Assembly (NCBI GenBank): GCA_050287965.1
Contig: JBNKCX010000015.1
Location: 24,446 to 88,445 of the forward strand
Reading direction: 5' to 3'
Length of the DNA stretch: 64,000 nucleotides
Source of the DNA: CBFDBF01 sp050287965
GTDB taxonomy: Bacteria > Pseudomonadota > Gammaproteobacteria > Chromatiales > Chromatiaceae
Part shown: piece after piece, positions 16,986 to 25,991 of the stretch
How positions within the stretch are numbered: the stretch's first letter is position 1
Layout: the number at the start of each line of letters is the position of its first letter
The notes under the pieces: model-generated
What the model saw: only the letters and a program-made list of their open reading frames with translations
Told to the model about the DNA's origin: nothing
Database searches by the model: none
Made by a program: the position numbers and the translations under genes

Positions 16986-18770
16986 TTAAAGAATATCCCA
17001 GATTTTATCAAAATTTGTCTCGTCTTCGGTCTCGATTTTCGGCTCCGGCTTCTTAATCTGGCCTGGATCAAGATAGACGAACTGGAACCGCGCAAAAGCG
17101 CCGGTTGATTCAAGTGCGCTGGTTAACCGAATATGTTTCTTCCCATCCGGGCCGTCCAGCGAGAGGGTGTCGTTTGTCTGGTAGGGTAGCGCCGGGACGA
17201 TGAGGCTGTTCGGCTGCCGGGAGGTCTTCTGCTCAGGAAGCAATAGCGCTTTCTGGCTTGCGGCGATACTGCCCGGCTTGTCCGTATGGCTGATGGAAAC
17301 GGGAAGAGCATGCAGCGCAACCACCTCTATGCCGAATTCCAGGCCTACTACGGGGATATTCTTGATCCATCGGGTAACGCCGATACTGAATTGGGATTTA
17401 TTGCTTGCCGACTGGATGCCCACCAACTCCCCTACCCGTATTTTGGGCGCATCCCTGCCTGACAGTTCGACGCAATATCCCCCGGCGCTTTCGTTGAAAG
17501 TCCGGCAATGAAATGTTTCGTACTTCTTCTCTTCGCCGCTCTGTGTCCAGGGGGAAGACGGACTTGTCGTCTGGCCGGACCAGATGTCGTCAGCATCCTC
17601 GGTGATAAAACCCGTGTCTTCAAAGGGCAGATCAAGCGGTGTGATGGTGAGGGTTATCTCCTCACGCACCTTCGGTCCTTCGTCGTCATCTTCCCCGCTC
17701 TGTGTATTTTCGATCATCAGGGCATGGATAGCGGAAAGACCTATCGCGATATCGAGTTCAAAATTCAGGGAAGTCCGGACGAATTTTCTCTGCGGGGCTG
17801 TGCCAAAGGAAAAGATCATTTTCTGCAATAAAAGTCTGGCGATCCGATCCGTCTGGTTTTCCGCGTCACCGGGTTGCTCTCTGGCGGCAAGATCGCTGAC
17901 TTCACCCTGCAAATGATTGACCAGAATCGAGGTGTCTATCACCCGGGATATCTCGGTCAGCGGCGCCGTGTTAAGGGAGGTATGCAGCGGCGGCTCGTCC
18001 GAGCCGGCCGGCACGACGAACTGCGTCGCTTTATTGCTCTGGCTGTTGGGGGCCGTAATCTGGAGATAGGGCGCCAGTTCATGGAGTCTCTGGAATACGT
18101 ACTCGATCTCCCGTTGACGCAGCCTGTAGGGTGGAATCATCGCGAACAGCAGGCATCGTTTATAGAGATCCAGGATAGTGGACGTGGCCCCGTCGTTCTT
18201 ACCGTTCTCCCTGACAGAGGTTTTTTCAAGGTTGTGCTGCGCGGCTAAAGAGTAAAGCAGGTGTATCTCCTTCCAGATGTTGGCCGGATACGGGCTATAG
18301 ACAACGGCCGAATAGCGAAGGGCGAGGAGGAGATAATAAAGCGCCTGGTGGATGGCGATGATCAACAGCTTCTGTTCGGTCTGTTCCTGACCTTCATTGA
18401 CGACGCTTACGATGACATGCTTATAGGAGTTGGCGAGTTCCGAGTGAAACTCGCGGCAAAGCACCGCCACTTTCTGGTTTCTGGGGGACAGCGGAAAAGG
18501 CAGATCGAAATAATGTTTCCGCAAGTTTCTGGAAATATAAGCGATGGGCTGCCGGAACAGTTCCACCACTTTTATCCTGTTCAGATTCGGTACTTCCAGT
18601 CGGTTAAGCTCTACGATGGTTTTGAAGACCTGTCGTGACGTCTCCCCGATATTCGCCATCGGGAGGGCGGAAATCCAGGACTGAATCTTCTTTAGATCCA
18701 GGAAGAAGGTGTTGTCCGGCGCATAAGTCGTCTCAGGTACGGAAAGTCCGAGGGGGGTTTTAGAAGCCAT
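16986..18770 (-). CDS. Large PilZ-like protein, probable c-di-GMP pathway partner
   Basis: A 594-residue soluble protein. Residues 1-380 are mainly helical and not recognised; helical hairpins rich in Leu and Arg (LIIAIHQALYYLLLALRYSA) suggest a protein-binding scaffold. Residues about 430-505 look like a PilZ fold: CRTFNESAGGYCVEL resembles the N/DxSxxG motif and is followed by VGELVGIQ and VGLEFG strands. An RxxxR arm is not obvious, so c-di-GMP binding is uncertain. The FimX-like gene lies 110 bases downstream on the same strand. The pairing recalls FimX-PilZ, but this protein is five times larger than the pilus PilZ. Confidence 0.6.
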   Translation of the reverse strand: MASKTPLGLSVPETTYAPDNTFFLDLKKIQSWISALPMANIGETSRQVFKTIVELNRLEVPNLNRIKVVELFRQPIAYISRNLRKHYFDLPFPLSPRNQKVAVLCREFHSELANSYKHVIVSVVNEGQEQTEQKLLIIAIHQALYYLLLALRYSAVVYSPYPANIWKEIHLLYSLAAQHNLEKTSVRENGKNDGATSTILDLYKRCLLFAMIPPYRLRQREIEYVFQRLHELAPYLQITAPNSQSNKATQFVVPAGSDEPPLHTSLNTAPLTEISRVIDTSILVNHLQGEVSDLAAREQPGDAENQTDRIARLLLQKMIFSFGTAPQRKFVRTSLNFELDIAIGLSAIHALMIENTQSGEDDDEGPKVREEITLTITPLDLPFEDTGFITEDADDIWSGQTTSPSSPWTQSGEEKKYETFHCRTFNESAGGYCVELSGRDAPKIRVGELVGIQSASNKSQFSIGVTRWIKNIPVVGLEFGIEVVALHALPVSISHTDKPGSIAASQKALLLPEQKTSRQPNSLIVPALPYQTNDTLSLDGPDGKKHIRLTSALESTGAFARFQFVYLDPGQIKKPEPKIETEDETNFDKIWDIL

Positions 18771-18998
18771 TTATTGCCGTTTACCTCAATTTTTTCCTTG
18801 TTCTCAAGGTAGTTAGGGCCGGTATTGGGGCCTGTTAACACCCTGTGCCTGCCACCCGGATTTGCGCATATACCAAAAACCGTGACAACCAAAATCAATA
18901 TTATTATATAAGTGCTTATTTTGTAATGGGAATAATAAGAAAATTTCGAGTTTTCTGGAACCTCCGGGTTTTAACTCCCGACCCGCGCCGGGCCGTAT

Positions 18999-20027
18999 TC
19001 AGTCCAGCGGCAGTTTGGCCTTCATCCCCGCTCGTTCCGACACAAACCGCGGGACGAGGTAGCCGGGCAATTGTTCACGAATTTCGTTCTGCAGGCGCCT
19101 CGCCTGGTCCAACCCCACCTCGAAGTGCGCGGCACCTGTAACCCGGTCCAGCAAATGCAGGTAATAGGGCAGGACCCCGGTTCGGAAAAGGGCCTCGCTC
19201 AGTTCGCGCAGGGAGGCGGCGGAGTCGTTTATCCCTTTCAGCAGCACCGATTGGTTCAGCAGTGTCAGACCTGGGCGGCGCAGCACGGCCAGCCCCGCGG
19301 CGGTACGCTCCCCCAGCTCCCGGGCATGGTTGCAGTGTAGCACGAGTACGGTCTGTAGCCGGCTTCCGCTGAGGGTATTTATCAGCCGTTCGCTGCAACG
19401 TTCCGGGAGAACGATCGGTACCCGGCTGTGGATCCGTAGGCGCGAAAGGTGGGGGATCCTTTCCAGATCGTGGATTATTCGCTGGAGGGCATCATCCGGC
19501 AGCATTAACGGATCTCCCCCGCTGAGGATAATCTCCGTGATCCCGGGATCGGAAAGAAGGGTCTGGAGGGTGGTCTGCCATTGGCGGCCCGAGGTTGTTG
19601 CTTCTCGGTAGGGAAAATGACGCCGGAAACAGAAACGGCAGTGGATGGCGCACGCGCCGGTTGCGACCAGGAGCGCGCGACCGGGATATTTCTGCAACAG
19701 TCCGGGGTTCCGGGTGGCCTCCCGGTCGCCCACCGGATCCGGCGTAAATCCGGGATTTTCCTCCAACTCCAGGGCTTGGGGCAAAACCTGGCGCAGCAGC
19801 GGATCGTCGGGATTGCCCTTTTCCATAAGGGCCGCATAACCGCGGGGGACACGTATCGGAAAACCCCGGGCCGCGGATTCGGCGTCCTCCGCCAATCGAG
19901 GATCCAGTTGCAGGTATCGCAGCAGCTCCGCGACACCGGTAAACGCGGAGGCCAGGGACTGCTCCCACAGAGCATCGGTTCGCGGTATGATACGCGCCTT
20001 TAATTGGCTGTTTTCCGAGGATGACAT
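18999..20027 (-). CDS. epmB: EF-P beta-lysylation protein EpmB (lysine 2,3-aminomutase family)
   Basis: A 342-residue radical SAM protein that converts alpha-lysine to beta-lysine for attachment to EF-P. The cluster motif is CAIHCRFCFRRHFPY (residues about 125-139). The conserved EKGNPDDPLLRQVLPQ, SGGDPLMLPD and LLNQSVLLKGIND blocks match E. coli EpmB over the full length. Its start codon overlaps that of efp: CATG at 20025-20028 contains both ATGs, on opposite strands. It stands with efp and epmA, so the EF-P modification set is complete apart from EpmC, which was not seen. Confidence 0.95.
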   Translation of the reverse strand: MSSSENSQLKARIIPRTDALWEQSLASAFTGVAELLRYLQLDPRLAEDAESAARGFPIRVPRGYAALMEKGNPDDPLLRQVLPQALELEENPGFTPDPVGDREATRNPGLLQKYPGRALLVATGACAIHCRFCFRRHFPYREATTSGRQWQTTLQTLLSDPGITEIILSGGDPLMLPDDALQRIIHDLERIPHLSRLRIHSRVPIVLPERCSERLINTLSGSRLQTVLVLHCNHARELGERTAAGLAVLRRPGLTLLNQSVLLKGINDSAASLRELSEALFRTGVLPYYLHLLDRVTGAAHFEVGLDQARRLQNEIREQLPGYLVPRFVSERAGMKAKLPLD

Positions 20028-20598
20028 GGCGAGTTACAGCACTAGCGAGTTCAAGGGTGGCCTCAAGATCATGATCGACGGGGATCCCTGCTCCATTATT
20101 GAAAACGAATTTGTAAAGCCGGGCAAAGGTCAGGCGTTTAATCGGGTAAAGATCCGCAACCTGAAAACCGGACGGGTTATTGAGCGCACCTTCAAATCCG
20201 GTGAGTCCGTGGAGGCGGCGGACGTTATGGAACTCAACCTGCAATACCTCTATGCCGACGGTGAATTCTGGCATTTCATGGACCCGGGTACTTTCGAACA
20301 GTACAGCGCCGATGCGGCGGCCCTCGGGGAGAACACGAAATGGCTCAAGGAGCAGGACGTCTGCACCGTGACCCTCTGGAACGGCGTCCCCATTATTGTC
20401 GAACCGCCCAACTTTGTCATTCTAACCGTTGCCGATACCGATCCCGGGCTGAAGGGTGATACCTCGGGCAGTGGCGGGAAACCCGCCACCATGGAAACCG
20501 GCGCGGTGGTGCGGGTGCCTCTGTTCGTACAGATTGGTGATGCGGTCAAGGTGGATACCCGCTCGGGAGAGTATGTTTCCCGCGCCAAGGAAGAATAA
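20026..20598 (+). CDS. efp: Translation elongation factor P
   Basis: A 190-residue EF-P, which helps ribosomes through polyproline stretches. The modified lysine is K34 in FVKPGKGQAF, at the same position as in E. coli when Met is counted. The frame can be extended 13 codons upstream, but GAGGATGAC immediately before the ATG and the conserved MASYST start favour 20026. EpmB is divergent and EpmA follows 28 bases downstream. Several PP-rich proteins in this window, such as the vWA protein at 50.1-52.0 kb with its long PEP stretch, would depend on EF-P. Confidence 0.97.
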   Translation: MASYSTSEFKGGLKIMIDGDPCSIIENEFVKPGKGQAFNRVKIRNLKTGRVIERTFKSGESVEAADVMELNLQYLYADGEFWHFMDPGTFEQYSADAAALGENTKWLKEQDVCTVTLWNGVPIIVEPPNFVILTVADTDPGLKGDTSGSGGKPATMETGAVVRVPLFVQIGDAVKVDTRSGEYVSRAKEE

Positions 20599-20626
20599 GG
20601 CCTGGTAACGGGTCTCAACCTCGGTC

Positions 20627-21607
20627 ATGAACCGGGAGAACCACTGGCGCCCTCAGGTCGGTCTCGAGATGCTTCGGGCACGGGCGGCCCTGTTGTCCGG
20701 AATCCGGGAGTTCTTCCGCCTGGCAGGGGTAATGGAGGTGGAGACACCGGTTTGTTCGGCCTTTGCCACTACCGACCCGGCACTGGAAAGTTTCCTCACC
20801 CGCTATATCGGCCCGGGGTTCCCGGAGGGGCGGCGGCTTTTTCTTCAGACCTCACCGGAATTTCCCATGAAGCGGCTGCTGGCCGCGGGGAGCGGTCCCA
20901 TCTACCAGATCTGCAAGGTTTTCCGCGATAACGAACTGGGCCGTTTGCATAATCCGGAATTCACCCTGCTGGAGTGGTATCGGCCCGGCTTCGACCATCA
21001 TCGGCTTATGCGGGAGGTGGCGGATCTGGTGAACAGCTCACTGCCTTCGGAGCGCAGGGTCGAGAGTATGAGCTACAGGGAGGCCTTCCAGGGTATTCTT
21101 GGTATCGATCCCCATAGGGCAAGCTGCAGGGAACTCCGGCAATATGCGGAAGATATGGCGGTGCCCCGCGCGGTAGACCTGCAACTTGATCGGGACGGCT
21201 GGCTCGATCTGTTGCTGACCCATCTGATTGAGCCCCATCTGGGGCAGGGGATCCTCACCTTTATCTACGATTACCCGGCCAGCCAGGCGGCATTGGCACG
21301 GATCCGTTCCGGAGATACTCCGGTCGCTGAGCGGTTCGAACTGTATATGGACGGGGTCGAATTGGCCAATGGCTTCCGTGAACTGGCGGACGCGGAAGAG
21401 CAGGGTCGGCGCTTCGATGCCGGTAATGAAAGACGCCGGGAGCAGGGAAAAGAGCCTTTGCCGGTGGACCGGTATCTGTTGGATGCCTTGCGCAACGGCC
21501 TGCCGGATTGCTCCGGCGTGGCACTGGGGATCGACCGTCTGCTGATGCTGGTTACCGGCGCTTCCCGTTTGGACCAGGTACTGGCGTTCCCCCTGGATCG
21601 TGCGTGA
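20627..21607 (+). CDS. epmA: EF-P lysine ligase EpmA (GenX/PoxA)
   Basis: A 326-residue class II lysyl-tRNA synthetase-like protein without the N-terminal anticodon-binding domain, the mark of EpmA. It attaches beta-lysine to EF-P K34. Visible motifs are METETP-like VMEVETPVCS, the FLQTSPEFPMKRLL block, QICKVFRDNELGRLHNPEFT, and the C-terminal GVALGIDRLLML (motif 3). It follows efp by 28 bases and is likely to be co-transcribed with it. Confidence 0.96.
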   Translation: MNRENHWRPQVGLEMLRARAALLSGIREFFRLAGVMEVETPVCSAFATTDPALESFLTRYIGPGFPEGRRLFLQTSPEFPMKRLLAAGSGPIYQICKVFRDNELGRLHNPEFTLLEWYRPGFDHHRLMREVADLVNSSLPSERRVESMSYREAFQGILGIDPHRASCRELRQYAEDMAVPRAVDLQLDRDGWLDLLLTHLIEPHLGQGILTFIYDYPASQAALARIRSGDTPVAERFELYMDGVELANGFRELADAEEQGRRFDAGNERRREQGKEPLPVDRYLLDALRNGLPDCSGVALGIDRLLMLVTGASRLDQVLAFPLDRA

Positions 21608-21643
21608 TACTGTATCGCCTGAGTTTCAGGGAGACAGCACATC

Positions 21644-22039
21644 ATGATGAAGCAGCACCGGATAAAACGACCCGCAGAACACCACGTGGTGGTACTCGGG
21701 GCAAGCCCCAAATCCACACGTTACTCCAATCAGGCGGTGCGACTGCTCAAGGAGAAGGGGTTCAAGATCACCCCGGTGCACCCGAAAATACCGCGCATCG
21801 AGGGATTGGCGGCGGCGCCCTCACTGGAGGCCGTCGATGAGCCGGTTCATACCCTGACCCTGTACGTCGGTCCTGAGCGGGTGCGGCCGTTGATGGCTGA
21901 TATTGAGGCCCTGCGACCGGGCCGGGTTATTTTTAATCCGGGAACCGAGTCGCGGGAACTTGAACTCCGTCTGGATGAGGCGGGTATCCCCTGGTTGCAG
22001 GGCTGCACGTTGGTGATGCTCCGAACCGGCTCCTTCTGA
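21644..22039 (+). CDS. CoA-binding domain protein (YccU-like)
   Basis: A 131-residue single-domain protein with a Rossmann-type CoA-binding fold: VVVLGASPKSTRYSNQAVRLL at the N-terminus and KGFKITPVHP, as in E. coli YccU. The function of these proteins is unknown, although they are thought to bind CoA or acyl-CoA. The frame starts MM; the first ATG has GGGAG about 10 bases upstream. It is 36 bases downstream of epmA and may be read with it. Confidence 0.85.
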   Translation: MMKQHRIKRPAEHHVVVLGASPKSTRYSNQAVRLLKEKGFKITPVHPKIPRIEGLAAAPSLEAVDEPVHTLTLYVGPERVRPLMADIEALRPGRVIFNPGTESRELELRLDEAGIPWLQGCTLVMLRTGSF

Positions 22040-22125
22040 ACCTTTAATACCAGGGAATCTCTAATAAAGTCGCTATTGGGCCGAATTTGTGACCAAAATG
22101 GACAATGGGAGACGCGGGGTAGGCG

Positions 22126-22671
22126 ATGCGCTGGAAAAATGACCGGCTACGGTATGGTTTAGTCGCTCTGCTCCTGCACTGGCTGGTGGCGTTCACGGTT
22201 TTCGGTCTTTTTCCCCTCGGTCTCTGGATGACCGGTCTTGACTATTATCACCCCTGGTATCATAAGGGACCGAGTCTTCATAAAGCCGTGGGTGTCCTGT
22301 TGTTTCTGACCATGACCCTGCGTTTGCTCTGGCGTTGGTGGAATAAGGTGCCGGAACCGTTGGTCAGCCATACCACGTTTGAGCGAGTGGTCGCTTACGT
22401 GACACATATACTTCTGTACCTGATGCTGTTTGCGGTAATGTTTTCCGGTTACCTCATATCGACGGCTGACGGGCGTCCGGTGAACGTATTCGGTTGGTTC
22501 GAGGTGCCGGCACTGTTTTCCGCGGAGGAAGGCCAGGAAGATTTTTTCGGCAAGATACATCTGACCTTGGCGTATCTGACCATGTCTTTGGTGGCGCTGC
22601 ATCTGCTTGGGGCGTTAAAACACCATTTTCTCGATCGGGATCGGACGCTGACACGGATGTTCGGCCGCTAG
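22126..22671 (+). CDS. Cytochrome b561
   Basis: A 181-residue membrane protein with four helices and the heme-ligating histidines of bacterial b561: ALLLHWLVAF, the GPSLHKAVGVLL helix, and the C-terminal VALHLLGALKHHF. Such proteins are quinol-linked diheme cytochromes, often involved in superoxide handling. A YceI-family protein follows 273 bases downstream on the same strand; b561 and YceI commonly occur together (as with YceJ/YceI in E. coli). The intergenic region between them carries a repeat element. Confidence 0.92.
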   Translation: MRWKNDRLRYGLVALLLHWLVAFTVFGLFPLGLWMTGLDYYHPWYHKGPSLHKAVGVLLFLTMTLRLLWRWWNKVPEPLVSHTTFERVVAYVTHILLYLMLFAVMFSGYLISTADGRPVNVFGWFEVPALFSAEEGQEDFFGKIHLTLAYLTMSLVALHLLGALKHHFLDRDRTLTRMFGR

Positions 22672-22693
22672 GCACCTTTCCGGAATATGGCGA

Positions 22694-22880
22694 TTAAACG
22701 CAAAGTTTGTAAAGGCGCCAAGTCGCGGAGGGTTGTAATATTCGGGTCCAGGTTATAACAGGTGGCAACAAGCTGCGATTGTAATGATTGGTGGCGAACG
22801 ACGGCCGCAGCCCGTCTTATGAGGCGCTCTGTTTGTGATGATTGTTTGCGCCTCTGCGGCTTAGCGATCTCCGCGTTTAA
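22694..22880. repeat. Repeat element with inverted arms, copy 1
   Basis: 187 bases bounded by imperfect inverted arms: TTAAACGCAAAG and following bases on the left, and CTCCGCGTTTAA on the right (with a GCGCCTCTGCGG block). The core holds a hairpin near 22799-22817 (GACGG...CCGTC). Related elements with TTAACGCAGAG arms lie at 38416-38588 and 39147-39477. No open frame is present, so these are probably non-autonomous intergenic repeats. Confidence 0.6.
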
Positions 22881-22944
22881 TGCAGTGCGGAGGCTGGATG
22901 CTCGGTTGCCGGGTTAATGCCATCAGAGAAAAGGAGAGAGGTTT

Positions 22945-23520
22945 ATGAAAAAGTTTGCTATCACGACGCTGTTACTGCTGTTTTCGTTTGCGGCCGCTTC
23001 GGTACAGGCGGCGGACTACGTAATTGACACCAAGGGTGCTCATGCCTCGATCAATTTCAAGATCAAACACCTGGGTTACAGTTGGCTGCTCGGGCGATTC
23101 AATCATTTTGAGGGCAGCTTCAGTTACGACGAAAAAGATCCGGCGGCCTCCAGGGTGGAAGTGATCATAGATGCGGCGAGCGTGGACAGTAACCACGCCG
23201 AACGGGATAAACATCTTCGTGGAGAGAAGTTCCTTGACGTTGAAAAGTTTCCTACCGCCAGTTTTATAGGCACGTCATTTAAGGAAACCGGCGAGGGAAA
23301 AGCAATATTGGAGGGTGATCTGACATTGCATGGAGTGACGCGGCCGATTTCCATCAATGTGGAACAGATCGGCCATGGGCCGGATCCCTGGGGCGGTTAT
23401 CGGCGCGGTTTTACCGGCACTGCCACCCTAACACTCAAGGATTTTGCCATCGATTATGATCTGGGCCCGGCATCCACGCAGGTGGAGATGTTTCTATCGG
23501 TGGAGGGTATACGCCGATAA
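22945..23520 (+). CDS. YceI-family periplasmic protein
   Basis: A 191-residue exported protein with a signal peptide (residues 1-21, ending VQAAD) and the YceI lipocalin-like fold (DTKGAHASINFKIKHLGYSW, VEVIIDAASVDSNHAERDKHLRG, FLDVEKFPTASFIG). YceI proteins bind long isoprenoid lipids such as polyprenols. AAGGAGAGAGG precedes the ATG. It lies downstream of cytochrome b561, its usual neighbour. The exact function of the pair is not established. Confidence 0.93.
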   Translation: MKKFAITTLLLLFSFAAASVQAADYVIDTKGAHASINFKIKHLGYSWLLGRFNHFEGSFSYDEKDPAASRVEVIIDAASVDSNHAERDKHLRGEKFLDVEKFPTASFIGTSFKETGEGKAILEGDLTLHGVTRPISINVEQIGHGPDPWGGYRRGFTGTATLTLKDFAIDYDLGPASTQVEMFLSVEGIRR

Positions 23521-23632
23521 CGGAAAAGGGTGACCGGGAATCAGGTTTTCGTCCGGTGTTCGGGCGAGACCGTATAACCCGCGATATGGTGAGTTTAGCC
23601 CGCCCTGGGCGCCGGTTGTATCGTGGTGATCG

Positions 23633-24088
23633 CTAATTCTCGGTCAGCTGATCATCATACTGGGCTTCAAAATGGAGTTTGTGGTTTGATTCTTCCTGGG
23701 CCAGGCTGAGAAAGGCTTCTTTGATCGCCGTATCCGAAGAGGCGGCCGCCAGATCGGTGTAGAGATCATGCGCGGCTTTCTCTTTTTTCATCGCCAGGAT
23801 TAACAGGTCCTGGTAAGACATATCCGGTTGAACCTCGATCTCAACCGTATATTCCGCAACCTTGAGGTCCAGGGCTTCCAGTCTGGATGGATGGAGTTCC
23901 ACGCCCCGGCTCTTCAGGCTTTCCAGTTTTGCCTTGTGCCGCATTTCTTCTGCTGCATATTCTTTCAGAGTTTCGCGGATCGCCGGATCCTCAACCTGTT
24001 GTGCCAGCTCAGTATAGAATTCGGCTGCTTTTTCCTCTTCGCGGATGGCGAAATCCAGTACTTCGTTGACAGAACTCCAGTTGTTCAT
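23633..24088 (-). CDS. Ferritin-like (rubrerythrin-type) di-iron protein
   Basis: A 151-residue four-helix protein with duplicated ligand motifs: REEEKAAEFY and AEEMRHKAKLE in the first half, and KKEKAAHDLY and EESNHKLHFE in the second. The E(x~30)ExxH pattern fits ferritin-like di-iron proteins such as rubrerythrin without a rubredoxin domain. A role in iron or peroxide handling is likely. AGGAGGAATGC precedes the ATG. The nitroreductase gene is 18 bases upstream on the same strand, so they form an operon. Confidence 0.88.
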   Translation of the reverse strand: MNNWSSVNEVLDFAIREEEKAAEFYTELAQQVEDPAIRETLKEYAAEEMRHKAKLESLKSRGVELHPSRLEALDLKVAEYTVEIEVQPDMSYQDLLILAMKKEKAAHDLYTDLAAASSDTAIKEAFLSLAQEESNHKLHFEAQYDDQLTEN

Positions 24089-24106
24089 GCATTCCTCCTG
24101 CAGGTT

Positions 24107-24766
24107 CTAAATCCAGGTTACCAGTTCGTCGACCTCCATCCGCCCCGTCCGCAGGGCGTTGATGGGGGAATTCAGGTCGGGATAGCCGACAGAGATACCA
24201 AGTACCAACCGCTTGGTTTCGGGGATTGCCAGAAATCGCTTCACCTCTTTGGCATAGTCGGTGGCGTAGGCCTGGGGTACGGTGCCGAGCCCCTTGGCGT
24301 GCGCTGCCAGCATCAGACTTTGGGCGAACAGTCCGAGGTCGAACAGGGACCAGTCGCTGAGGGTCGCGTCCTGGAACAGGTAGATGGCATGGGGGGCGTC
24401 GTAAAACCGGAAATTGGCCTTTTTCGACTTAACAACATTTTCCGGGGCGCTCAGATCGATGCCGGTTGCCTCCTGCCTGGAGCGGATCAACTGATCGATG
24501 CGGGCCTGCTCGGCGGCCGGCCAGGAGCGCGGCGCCGGCAGATCCGGTGTGGGATCGTCCCGGTTTTCCAGTTTTTCCAGCAGTATCCGCGACAGCTCTT
24601 CCTTTTTTGCACCGGAAAGAACGATTACCTCCCACGGTTGACTGTCCTTATAGGAGGGACTCCAGCGTGCGGTTTCCAGCACCTCGGTCAGCACCTCTCT
24701 GGGAACCGGGTCAGGTTTGAATTTACGGATGCTTTTACGGTTACGTATACATTCAATAGCGTCCAT
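24107..24766 (-). CDS. Nitroreductase-family FMN oxidoreductase
   Basis: A 219-residue flavin enzyme with the family's start (IRNRKSIRKFKPDPVPREVL), the WSPSYKDSQPWEVIVL FMN-binding block, and the central AHAKGLGTVP motif. The natural substrate is unknown. AAGGG lies about 8 bases before the ATG chosen; a GTG three codons upstream is less likely. It is transcribed with the ferritin-like gene, 18 bases apart, so an oxidative-stress or metal-reduction role is possible. Confidence 0.88.
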   Translation of the reverse strand: MDAIECIRNRKSIRKFKPDPVPREVLTEVLETARWSPSYKDSQPWEVIVLSGAKKEELSRILLEKLENRDDPTPDLPAPRSWPAAEQARIDQLIRSRQEATGIDLSAPENVVKSKKANFRFYDAPHAIYLFQDATLSDWSLFDLGLFAQSLMLAAHAKGLGTVPQAYATDYAKEVKRFLAIPETKRLVLGISVGYPDLNSPINALRTGRMEVDELVTWI

Positions 24767-24863
24767 TAGTTGCACCCTTATTTTAGGTTTCCCAGCTATT
24801 AGAACAGAAGAAACATTCCACGACCATACGGGCCGTCGGGTTAAGCGCAGAGATTGTAGGGAA

Positions 24864-24971
24864 TTAAAGCTCTTCCTGAGTCAGCGTCTTTGGATTCTCG
24901 GTGCTGGTATCCGGCGGAGAAATTGACAGAACACCCATAAGGACGAAGAACAGCAGGGCAGATCGTTTCAT
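24864..24971 (-). CDS. Candidate 35-residue small exported peptide
   Basis: A 36-codon frame beginning MKRSALLFFVLMGVLS and ending TLTQEEL, i.e. a positively charged start, a short hydrophobic core, then a hydrophilic tail with a Pro-Pro break. AGGAAA lies 10 bases before the ATG. It sits between psd and the nitroreductase in an otherwise empty 310-base gap, on the same strand as both. The layout looks like a signal peptide plus a very short mature part, or a small membrane-associated protein. It may be chance, as it is so short. Confidence 0.4.
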   Translation of the reverse strand: MKRSALLFFVLMGVLSISPPDTSTENPKTLTQEEL

Positions 24972-25085
24972 AATAGCGTTTTCCTATTATGTTCCCGGAT
25001 CGTTGAGGCGCTGATAATTACCGGCATAACCGCCGGAAATGAGGTGTTGCTTCAGACCGGGAACGTCCGCGGAGTTCTCGGTAGG

Positions 25086-25991
25086 TTATTCGGTGCCAGT
25101 CTTGATGGAAGCAATCTTCTGGCCCATCTGCACTTTGCTTTCCGGCTGCAGCGTATCCTCCCATTTCACGGCGTCCTTACCGAAAAGGACAACTACCGTT
25201 GATCCCATGTTGAAGCGTCCCATCTCCGCGCCTTTTTTTAGCTTGATTCCGGCCGAGGATGTTTTGCCGTACTCCCAACTCCGAACCTGGCGTCGGTCCG
25301 GTGTAACGGTGCCGGCCCATACCGTATCCATACTGGCTACGAAGATGGCGCCCACCATGATCACGGCCATGGGGCCGACATCCGTATCAAACAGATTGAC
25401 GATGCGTTCGTTGCGGCTGAACAGGCGCGGAATGGCGCGGGTAGTGGCGGGGCTGACGCTGAACAACCGCCCCGGGACGTGAAGCATCTTCTTCAGGGTG
25501 CCTTCCAGCGGCATGTGGATGCGGTGGTAGTCCCGCGGTGAGAGATAGATGGTGGCGTAATTGCCGTCGGCGAACGCCGCTGTCCATTTCGGATCACCAC
25601 CCAGGAGTTCATGCAGGGTATAGTCGTGGCCCTTGGCCTGGAATATCCTGCCGTTCTCGATGCGGCCTGCCTGGCTTACCGCGCCGTCCACCGGACAGGC
25701 AACCGCCTGTTTGTCGGCTGCCAGCGGCCGTGCCTCCGGCTTCACCGCGCGGGTAAAAAAATCATTGAAGCTTCGGTAGCTTTCGGGGTCGTGCTCGGCG
25801 GCAATACTCATGTCCACTTGGTACAGGTGAATGGCGTTGCGGATGAGAAGGTTCTTGAATGGTTTCCACTCGCTGCGTGTGATCCAGTACATCACCTGCG
25901 ACAGCAGATGATGGGGAAGCAGGTATTGAAGCAGGATAAACAGCCATCCGAAGGTGTTCTTCACCAGATCTTTAATATCTTTCATGTTCAT
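25086..25991 (-). CDS. psd: Phosphatidylserine decarboxylase proenzyme
   Basis: A 301-residue Psd, which makes phosphatidylethanolamine at the inner membrane. The self-cleavage site is the GST in FNMGSTVVVLFG near the C-terminus (residues about 260-270), where the serine becomes the pyruvoyl group. The conserved FNDFFTRAVKPEARPL and YLSPRDYHRIHMPLEG blocks are present; the histidine of the latter belongs to the catalytic group. The start may be ATG at 25991 or the ATG two codons later. Full length for the family. Confidence 0.96.
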   Translation of the reverse strand: MNMKDIKDLVKNTFGWLFILLQYLLPHHLLSQVMYWITRSEWKPFKNLLIRNAIHLYQVDMSIAAEHDPESYRSFNDFFTRAVKPEARPLAADKQAVACPVDGAVSQAGRIENGRIFQAKGHDYTLHELLGGDPKWTAAFADGNYATIYLSPRDYHRIHMPLEGTLKKMLHVPGRLFSVSPATTRAIPRLFSRNERIVNLFDTDVGPMAVIMVGAIFVASMDTVWAGTVTPDRRQVRSWEYGKTSSAGIKLKKGAEMGRFNMGSTVVVLFGKDAVKWEDTLQPESKVQMGQKIASIKTGTE

